Shown here one piece after another: positions 9,938 through 18,261 of a stretch of DNA of 19,178 nucleotides (its first letter is position 1; every line of letters starts with the position of its first letter). The stretch lies in contig NW_014012751.1 of NCBI RefSeq assembly GCF_000611645.1, forward strand, positions 1-19,178. The letters are read 5' to 3'. The notes beneath the pieces were generated by a model. That model saw only the letters and a program-made list of their open reading frames with translations, searched no databases and was not told the origin of the DNA. The stretch is from Monoraphidium neglectum (lineage: Eukaryota; Chlorophyta; Chlorophyceae; Sphaeropleales; Selenastraceae). Both the position numbers and the translations under genes were made by a program.

Positions 9938-9948
9938 CTAAAGCCAAG

Positions 9949-11927
9949 ATGCCTTCCGCCACCAAGCTCGAGAAGAAGGAGGCGGTGCGTGGCTGGGGCG
10001 ACCGCCAAAGTCTTGAGAAAGAGTTTATGAACATGGATCACTGGCGTCTCACCCCACACATGCCTTGCGCTACCTCCACAGTACCACGCCCGCCTCTGCG
10101 ATTACCTGGACACCTACGAGAAGGCGTTCATCGTCCATGCTGACAATGTGGGCTCCAAGCAGTTCTCCGACATCCGCGCGGTGAGGCTCTTTGGACCGAT
10201 GGGTGCGGCGGTGCGGCGGCTTGCTGCGCAGCAGCAGCGGTGTTGCGTGGCGCGCAGTGCGTTGCAGCGTGCTCACCTCACCGGCAGTGCAGGCTGTTTG
10301 ACGACGCTGCAGCCTGTCTTGCCAGCCGTGCACTGAAGCGGTGTGGTGACCTCATGGCAAAGTGCTGGCCGCAGCTGGCAGCCAGTGATCAAGGGAGTGC
10401 CGTGATGGCAGGCACCCGTAGCATCGATGGCTCACTGCAGCGCTGCTGGGCCAGTCTCTGGCACGCGTACAGAGGGGCCCCTTGTGCGCCCGGACGGGGC
10501 CTGCAGCTGTCGCGCTCGATCGCGCCACCTGCCCAGCTGTGACCTAGCCCCTTTGCAGCGGCGCGCCCCAGCCTGACCCGAGTCGACCCCGCTGCCGCCG
10601 CGCCCCCCAGGCGCTGCGCCCGGAGAGCCTCATCCTGATGGGCAAGAACACGATGATGAAGCGCTCCATCCGCCTCTACTGCGAGGAGAAGGAGGACGAC
10701 AGGTGGGCGCCGCTGCTGGATGAGCTGGTCGGCAACGTCGGCATCATCTTCACCAAGGCCGACCTCGCCTCGGTGAGCCCCGGGGCGGCCGGCGCGGCCA
10801 GGAGTGGTGGCATGCCGCTGACTCTGCTGGGGGGCCTGCGCTGCCGCGGCTCCTTAGCAGTGCGCAGCACGGCAAGGCGGCAGCTGCGCGCGGCAGCGGG
10901 CGCCGCGGCGGGCGCGCCAGGATGACGCGCGCATGTACTGCCCGCTGATGACCTCTTCGGCTGCTCTGCGCTGCCACCCTTCACCAACCCGGTGAGCCCC
11001 CCTCTCTCCCTCCCCCAAAAACCCCAGGTCAAGGACGAGATCGCCAAGTACAAGGTCGGCGCGCCCGCGCGCGTGGGCCTCGTCGCCCCCAACGACGTGA
11101 CCATCCCCGGTGGCGGCACCGGCATGGACCCCTCCCAGACGTCCTTCTTCCAGGCCCTCAACATCGCCACCAAGATTAACAAGGGTACGATCGACATCGT
11201 GAACGACGTGCACCTGATCAAGGCCGGCGACAAGGTCGGCGCCTCCGAGGCGGCGCTGCTGGGCAAGCTGGGCATCAAGCCCTTCAAGTACGGCCTGGAG
11301 ATCCTCAAGGTGTACGAGAACGGCTCGCTCTTCGACGCCGCCGTGCTGTCCATCACCGACGAGGCGCTGCTCGGCAGCGCGGCGGCGGCGCTGGCCAACG
11401 TGGCGGCGCTGTCGCTGGCGGCCAACTACCCCACGCTCGCGTCGATCCCGCACAGCGTGGTCAACGGCTACAAGAACGTGCTGGCCATCGCCGTGGAGAC
11501 CGATTACTCGTTCCCCCTGGCCGACAAGGTGCGCGCGGGGCGCGCGGGGGCGCGTGGTGTTTTTTGGGGGGTGCGCATGCTGCCTCTGAACCGAACAGTG
11601 GTTTGGGCAGGCGCGCAGTTGCGCTCAACAGGGGCGCGCCTGCCGCGCGCTCGATTTGCCTCGGAAGCGGGCGACGATCAAAGGTACTTCTCTCGCACAT
11701 TTTTCTCTGGAGGATAAGCAACCGAGAACATGGTGGCATCTGTACACTCATCCGCGTCTGTTGCCGTCGCCCCTCCACCCTAGGTCAAGGCCTACCTCGC
11801 CGACCCCAGCGCCTTCGCGTCCGCCGCGCCCGCCGCGTCGGGCGAGCCCGCCGCCGCGGCGCCCGCCAAGAAGGAGGAGCCGTCCGAGGAGGAGGAGGAG
11901 GACATGGGCTTCTCCCTCTTCGACTAG
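9949..11927 (+). CDS. RPLP0: 60S acidic ribosomal protein P0 (uL10), 5 exons, 313 aa
   Basis: P0 anchors the P-stalk of the large ribosomal subunit. It binds 28S rRNA and P1/P2 dimers and presents the C-terminal peptide that recruits elongation-factor GTPases. Exons: 9949-9984, 10082-10180, 10611-10772, 11028-11528 and 11784-11927 (TAG at 11925), all joined in phase 0 with GT-AG introns. The N-terminal L10 domain has the familiar [17 protein letters not shown] and [15 protein letters not shown] blocks. The insertion domain contains [14 protein letters not shown] [16 protein letters not shown] and [17 protein letters not shown]. The Ala/Pro-rich hinge ends in the canonical [13 protein letters not shown]. 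Length is normal for plant and algal P0 (about 320). ATG 9949 opens [14 protein letters not shown], in line with the family start. The upstream region holds a duplicated bZIP-like site, a palindrome and a TATA-like element. Expression is expected to be constitutive and high. Nothing appears truncated. Confidence 0.97.
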
Positions 11928-12128
11928 ACGCCCCCGCAGCTCGGCATGGCCAGGGCCTGGCGGAGCGCGCGGTCTGCAGGGCTGGCGAGAAGCGGCGCTT
12001 CAGCTCTGCGCGGCGTCAGAGGGGAAGGCCTGCGTCCTCCATCATCATGCGTGTTTGCGCCTAAAATGGATGACCTTGCTGTGCAGTGCTGCAGCTTCTG
12101 CCGGTGTGCTGGCGGACGGCTGCTGGGC

Positions 12129-12133
12129 TGTAA
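12129..12133 (+). terminator. TGTAA polyadenylation signal of RPLP0
   Basis: TGTAA is the main poly(A) signal in green algae such as Chlamydomonas. It occurs here about 200 nt after the P0 stop codon, a normal 3' UTR length. The assignment rests on motif and position. Confidence 0.5.
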
Positions 12134-12556
12134 CGCGTTGTCTGCAATATTGAGACCGCCAGTAACGGCTCTTGCGGGAACCAGGGTGCAGTGGAGATCC
12201 CAAGTGACATCAAAGACATTGGGCCTAAATTTGACATCGGCAGTAGCAGCCACTTGGCTCCCAGCTGCTGACTGTCTTGATGTGGCTATCAGCCGCACAC
12301 TCGGGCCTGGGTGGGCATGTGCAGTGCACCATGGAGATGTGCAGAACCACCGCTGTGCGCAAAACGGCGGCCTGACAGCTGCAGCGCTGGAGTGTCTGGA
12401 GCCAACACAGCAGCTCGATCTCATGAGTATTGACAAGACACAAGTATTTGATCGGTGCTTCGCTGCCGAACATCGATCTGTGTCACAAACAATTCGCAAC
12501 GTACCGTGCGGAGGCAAGGTCTGCTACGTGTATTTTAACTACTCTAGTAATCGCAT

Positions 12557-12562
12557 TATAAG
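12557..12562 (+). promoter_or_regulatory. TATA-like element of the EF-hand gene
   Basis: TATAAG within GCATTATAAGGGCAG lies 75-80 bp upstream of the start codon at 12637, a suitable spacing for a core promoter with a leader of about 50 nt. Confidence 0.4.
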
Positions 12563-12636
12563 GGCAGCCGCCTCGATCAGCGCGTTTGCATCGCAAGCGC
12601 GGCACACCTCGCGCAGACCGACCTGGCGCTGCGGCT

Positions 12637-14183
12637 ATGGGGGCGTCCAGCAGCACGATCAAGGATACGATACACGCGACCTTCAACAGGGTCGATGTTG
12701 GCAAGAAAGGCTACTTGGTGCGCAGGCGCAGGTCTTATGATAACGCATCCTCAACCCAGCAGGAGGCTCCACAAGCCCCCTGTTCGGCATGCTGCCGTTG
12801 GCTCTTTTGAAACGTTGACAGGTCACACGCGTCTCCCCTTCCGCCATGATCCATATGCACAGACCCTCAAGGAGGTCCTCCGGCTACCGCACATCTGGGG
12901 CATCGACCCTGGCCACCTCGGCGTGCTCTTCGCCACCGACAGGCGCGCAGCACCCTTCCAGCTGCCAGCCAGTGACCTGCCCAATGCTGCCTGCAGCCGC
13001 ATTTTGCATGCTTCCTTCTTAAAACCCTCCTAATTTCTGTCAATCTCTGGACACGCATAATCTCACACCCGTTGCACTTCCAGGGACCACAACGGCCTGA
13101 TCACATTGGACGAGGCCCTCTCCTTCGCCAAGCACGCCGCGGGGCTCAGCCGCGGCCTCAAGGCGCGAGACACGCTGACCGCGGGCGCCCTCACGCAGGG
13201 CCACTGCAGCCTGGCGATGTGGCGCGCGCTGCAGCAGCCGGGCGGGCGGCGCGTGTTTGTGGAGTGGGTGGTGCAGCTGATCACGCACGGCACGGAGGCG
13301 GCGCCGGCGGCTGGGTGGGACGTGCCGTGCGTGGGGGCGGCGGCGGTCAAAAACCTGTACCAGCTTTTTGACATGGAGGTGCGCGTGATTTAGGGGGTTT
13401 GTGGTCATTGGGATCCAGGCGTGCCTGCCGTGGCTTAGCTGGCTTTGTTAGCAGCATCCATCGCAGCGCCGCCCAGCCCTACGCTGAACGCAGTAGGCGG
13501 AGCCAGATGTGCGTGTGCGCGCGCGCGCGCGCGTGTGTGTGTGTGTTCGCGTGTGTGTGTGTTCACACCTCCTGAGTGTTCCCAGCATACTCGCTACCGC
13601 GGCCCCCCTTGCCCCACCCCGCTCGGCGCCGCAGCGCCGCCAAGGGCTGCTTCTAGAGGAGTTTTCGGGAATGCTGCTGTCAGCGGCAGCGGAGCAGGGA
13701 CTGCAGCGCGTGGTTGAGCACGAACCCAGCGAAGCCAGCAGCGGCGGCGCCATAGAGGAGGGCGACAGCGAAAGGGACGATGGCGCCGCGAGCGAAGGAG
13801 GCGGCAGCGAGGCCGCCGCGGGGGCTGCGTCGGACACGGGCTGCAGCTCTGACGGGGAGGCGCGGAGCAGTCGCGGGGCCGTGGTCGGCACGGAAGGAGG
13901 CTGGGGCCAGCAGCCGCAGGGCAGCGCCCTAGGCTTGTCCGCGGAAGCCGATCGCGTGCCTCCAGCCAGCGACGGCGACCCGCGCGAAGCGCGCACGCCG
14001 CTGCCGCCTGTGCCGCTAGACGTGGTGGAAGGGTTTTTGGACGGGGCTTTTGATGGCATGGGGGGCGTGGTGGACTCCATAGTGGACGCGTCCGAGCTGG
14101 CAGAGGCACTGGGGGACAGCGGCGGCGCACCTGAGGCGGCGGCAGCCCCGCCGTTTGCGCTGCGTATGCCAGCGCTGGCATGA
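12637..14183 (+). CDS. EF-hand calcium-binding protein with N-myristoylation motif, 4 exons, about 334 aa
   Basis: A probable membrane-tethered Ca2+ sensor. Exons: 12637-12717, 12863-12942, 13084-13378 and 13635-14183 (TGA). The start MGASSS fits the N-myristoylation consensus (Gly2, Ser6). EF loop 1 spans residues 20-31 (DVGKKGYLTLKE): Gly6, Leu8 and Glu12 fit, positions 3 and 5 are weak, and a phase-0 intron falls after position 8. EF loop 2 spans residues 53-64 (DRDHNGLITLDE) and is canonical. It is split after position 2 by intron 12943-13083, which begins GC instead of GT (GACAG, then GCGCGC) and ends TTCCAG. A degenerate third hand begins at LYQLFDME, at the end of exon 3. Exon 4 is mostly acidic Ser/Gly/Ala low complexity with a final helical part (VPLDVVEGFLDGAFDGMGG). 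Two loops resemble calcineurin B/NCS-type hands, but I cannot assign a subfamily. The exon 4 acceptor is the least certain junction. Confidence 0.75.
13507..13562 (+). repeat. CG/TG alternating microsatellite in an intron
   Basis: A run of GTGCGTGTGCGCGCGCG followed by TG repeats, TTCGC and more TG repeats, within intron 13379-13634 of the EF-hand gene. Mostly alternating purine and pyrimidine, so Z-DNA-prone. Confidence 0.93.
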
Positions 14184-14670
14184 CGCGAGCGCATGCAGCA
14201 GGGTGGGGATTTGTCGCGCTCCCTTCCCCCATGCCAGCCATTGAGCAAATGGTGAGGTCTGTCAAGGATGCATGATAGAAGCAGCGTGCGTGTGCGTCTT
14301 TTTCTGCTGTCGTAATCGTATGGGGCCTGCACTCGTTCCCTGCAATGTGGTGTGTGCAGGCGCGGTACAAGACATGTAGTGCATACCAGCCAATGAGCAC
14401 ACCACATCCCCCAAGCTTCGTGGTGCTCCATGTCATGTCACGGTCAATCAAGGCCAGAACATCGTTTCAGGCAACTGCCAGGTACATGATGCGGTGTGAA
14501 CAATCATCGATGACGTCACCCACGCGAATCCTCTCATTCAACGTCGTGTCCATCACCTGCGGTGGAATGTCACTATCATATTGCAATAGGCCCTGCTATC
14601 TCAACGTGTTCGTGTCCCTTCTAGTCACCAGGGCCCCCGTGATCTGACTGAGGGGTGCCCGCCGGGAGCC
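14184..14670. other. Intergenic: 3' flank of the EF-hand gene and promoter of the LtrA-like gene
   Basis: About 490 bp with no supported exon. The only clear signal is the TGACGTCA palindrome at 14511. No TGTAA poly(A) word for the EF-hand gene and no strong TATA box for the LtrA-like gene were found. Confidence 0.55.
14511..14518. promoter_or_regulatory. Perfect CRE/bZIP palindrome TGACGTCA
   Basis: TGACGTCA within CATCGATGACGTCACCCACG, 153 bp upstream of the modelled start codon of the LtrA-like gene. It is the consensus for CREB/ATF and plant TGA/bZIP factors. The regulatory role is inferred from position. Confidence 0.45.
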
Positions 14671-17600
14671 ATGAGCAACGGCCTCAGCCTGCGAAAATAC
14701 TATGCACCCCCAGTCCTAGCACAGGATTGGCACGATGATCAGGACGACAGGAGTTCAACATGGACCGAGGTATCGCCTTGCGGACACAGCCTGGGGCAGC
14801 GAAGAACCTAGGGCAGCGAGGGCGCAGGCCCTCCGCCGTCGCATCTCAACATGCATGTGCCAATGGAGACACTGCGACGCATAGAGATACCTCCTGCTGT
14901 ACTCCTTCGTATCTGCTTTTGTGTACACATCTGCGTTGGCCGTGCCTTTGGCACGTGCATGGGCCCTGGTTCAACCCGTCAGCAGCATGCTCATCCCACG
15001 CAATAGTGTGCGCCCCTCCACCTCCTGCCCCCACCACCGTGCAAACCAGCTCTTTTTTGACCTGTTCTTGGTGGCGGCCGTGTCGGCGGTGGTGCACATA
15101 TTTGTGGACGACCCCACCTGGCGCGGGGCGGGCCGCTTCCTGCTGTACCTGGGGCTCTTCCATTTCTCCTGGACTTCCAGCACGGTGGGGCGGCGGCTGG
15201 GAAGGGCATTGGAATCACAAAGCAAATAGGTGCTTGCAGATCGATAGCGGCATTGTGTTGCTGGGGAGAGTGTGGAGAGGAGGCATACGAGAGAGTAGAG
15301 CAGGGACGGGATGACTACCCTCTGCAAACGTCCCGACATACATGCCAGTTGAATCCCTCCTCCGCCTCTGCATCGCCCGCAGCACATCATGACCCGTATA
15401 CACACCAGCGGCCTGGTATTTGACATCGCACGGCTGCTGCGGCACCTTGGGGTTCTGGGCATGACGCTGGGGGCGCAGGATTTCGAGGGCGACCGGCGGC
15501 TCTTCGCGGCCTGTTACCTCCTGGTGGGCCGGCGGGCCATCTCATTGTGCTGCATGCCCCCCCTCAATTAATGTGCTGCCGAAGATGAGCAACAACCAAC
15601 ATGCGCGCGTGCGTACATGTGTGTGTGCGTGCTGTTTTTGGCCTTTGCTACCCATGCTGACTCATTTCCGTGGCGCTGGCAACATGTTTGGATGGTTCGT
15701 TGCTCGCGCACACCAAAGCCCGTTTGGCGCCGTCCTCCTGAAACACTCAAAAGCAGCATATATGCTGATACACAGCAAGCATGCACACTCATGCCTGACA
15801 TCCATGCCACGGCCAGCTCGCACACACCTATGTACAAGCCCGCGGGCAGTCACCCGCGCGCACATGCACACACTCTCTTGCAGACAGATGCATGAACTGC
15901 GCGTTGCACGCGCACGCGCATGCACGGCCGCACTCACACACACACATGCGTTTTTGCTCGCAAACAGATCCGTGTCGTGTCTGTCAGCCTGTTCATCGTC
16001 ACCTGGGCCAGCATCCCGAGGGCGCGTGCGTATGCGGTCGTCACGGGCGGCATGCACTTTGCCATGGTGCGCGGGAGGGGTTCGCCGCGCTTGCAGAGAT
16101 CTGGCAAATCTTTGGGCTGCGACCGACCGCTGCCGCCGCCAATCAGCAGAACATCACGCAGAGACAGGCAAGCCGTCGTGCCACACGATGGCTGGTGCCG
16201 AAACCTGAACCAACTGCCCTACCTGCTGACCACTTGCGTGTCACGCTGCGAGCCGGCCCGTGGTGAAATATACAGCTGAGCAGCCACGCCAGCGGGTGAA
16301 GCGCTGCAGCAGCAGCTCGGCGTGCGAGGTTTGGGACCCCTACCTCAAACAGCTCGCGCAGTCGGTGTTGGTACAGCTGTCCTTCCGGCACCTCGCCGTC
16401 CGACCGAACGTCGCCTGTGCGCAACCTGTGCCGGCGGTGCTCGCAGGGCGCCCTGGCCGTCCTGGACCTGGCGTGCGCCTCCTTCTTTGACGACCCCCTC
16501 GCCGCGCACACGGCCATCTTTGGCTGCATCCTGCTGCTGGAGGCCGCCGTGCCGGCGGTGGTGACGGCGGTGCCGGCCGCGCACCTGCCGCTGCACGTGG
16601 AGCACGTGGACGAGCGCCTGGGTGCGTGGTGTCAGTGGCTGATGAGGCCTGAGCTGCACCACAGGGCGCCTGAGCACGCGGGCGACTCTCTAAGACGGGC
16701 TGCCGCCAGCCGTATTGGGGCGATGCTCGCAGCAGCTGGCCAGTCCAACCGCCACTGCCTGATTCTGCTGTGTCATCCACAAGTCAGTCCAGGGGACGCG
16801 TTGCTTGGCGTGCCTCAAGTCTGTCCCTGGGTTGCACGCTGTCAGATGCGCTGCAGCACCGCACCCACCCTCCCATCCTCTCACCCACCCACCCATTTAC
16901 CCTCCCAACGACCCACCTTCTGAACTCCTCACCTTCCAGGCCTGCTCCAGATCATTTACCTGGGAGAGTCCATCGTGGCCCTGGGCACCACCCCCCTCAG
17001 CCAGAAAGGACCCGGGCTGCAGGCGAGCTCAGGGAACGAATGCCGCGCGCCGCATGAGGCCGCAGGCGGCGGCTGCAGGGATTGCTCAAACACAGCCCCG
17101 CCGGGTCAGTCCAGCACTGCTTCGCCACAGCGCGCAACTGTGCAGCGCGCTTGTATGTGCAGGTTGCAAGCCCCGCGACCCAGCCACCTGCTTCTCCCCC
17201 CAACGCTCGGCCACCCTGCCCACCTGCCCACCTGCCCACCTGGTTCACGTCTGCTGCCCCCCGCCCCACCGACCCCACCCCAGCGCCGCCTGCGCGCACC
17301 AAAAACTCTCCTCTGCGCCAGGTGTTGGGTGTCGCCCTGGGCGCATTTGTGGTGTGGGCGCTATTCATGAGCATATACCATTTGGAAGCAGACCAAGAGA
17401 CACACGCGCTCAGACAGGTGCGCCACGCCGCACCGTTCAGCGCTGCCGCCGTCCGCCGTCGCGCCGCACGCCTGCCGCGCTTGCACGCAGAGCCATGGCC
17501 CTGCGGTGGCCTGCGGCGCAGGTGCGCCGCCCGCACGTGATGAGCGTGGGCCCCAGCTGCGTCCCGCCGCGCGGTGCACGATTCTGCCCTCTAGCACAGC

Positions 17601-18223
17601 GCGCCCAGCCGCCGCCGGCCGCGTGAACAACTTTGCGTGGCGTGCAGGGCAAGTTGCGCGGGCTGGCTTTTCAGTACCTCCATTTCCTGTTGGGCTGCGC
17701 CCTCAACGCGGCCGGCGCGGGCGTGCTGATGGCGCTGCAGTCGTACGGCGGCAAAGAGGAGAAGTGCGGCGGCACCCTCGGCAGCAAGGACGGGGTCTAT
17801 GAGCCGCACGTGAGCGCCGGCTGGGTTGACCCGCAGGGAGAGCGCGGCCGGCCTGTGGCAGGGCCGCGGCAAGGTTGTGGCGGGCGCAGGTGCAGGTGCA
17901 CGCCAGGCGAGAAGGCAGCGGCTCTTTGACGCGTGCAAGGGGTTTGGTGGGGGGATGGCCGGCGGCGGCGCCGGCGGCGGTGCCTGGAGCTGGCACGCCC
18001 CGCGCAGCATGACAACACCTGCGCTTTTTGCGCTGTGCTCATCCCTTGCCGCCAGGTTGCGTGGACCATGTGCATCAGCTATGGCGCAGCGCTGCACCTG
18101 ATTTGCCTGGTGCGCGGCACCCACTACCTGCCCCTGCACCGGCGGCGGCGGCCGCGGCGCCGCAGCGGCGGCAGCGACAGCGGCAGCAGCAGCGGCCGCG
18201 GCAGTGGTCACGGCAGTCCGAGG

Positions 18224-18261
<38 letters not shown>

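Larger units (their letters stand above)
8917..9948. other. Intergenic region: 3' flank of the coiled-coil gene and promoter/5' UTR of RPLP0
   Basis: No supported exon is present. Contents in order are: the 3' flank of the coiled-coil gene (no TGTAA poly(A) word found), a 28-bp tandem duplication (9144-9199), a TGACATCA word at 9206, an 8-bp inverted repeat (CCAACGGT at 9499-9506, ACCGTTGG at 9542-9549), the element cluster at 9558-9610, and a possible 5'-UTR intron of RPLP0 (9694-9937). Confidence 0.65.
11928..12636. other. 3' UTR of RPLP0 and 5' flank of the EF-hand gene
   Basis: A long plus-strand open frame crosses this interval but shows no recognisable domain, and it overlaps both the RPLP0 3' end and the next gene's first exon in another frame, so it is treated as chance. 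The interval holds a TGTAA word at 12129, a TGACATCA word at 12205 (reverse complement of the duplicated site upstream of RPLP0), and a TATA-like element at 12557. Confidence 0.6.

Noticed and set aside
11946..12740. 264-codon plus-strand open frame
   Set aside because: It begins 19 bp after the P0 stop, includes the likely poly(A) signal of P0, and overlaps the first EF-hand exon in a different frame. The translation has no domain and mixed composition.
12801..12821. Acceptor GTTGACAG before 12822 for EF-hand exon 2
   Set aside because: It has a good pyrimidine tract but gives the wrong phase for exon 1. The acceptor at 12862 keeps phase 0 and rebuilds a 12-residue EF loop.
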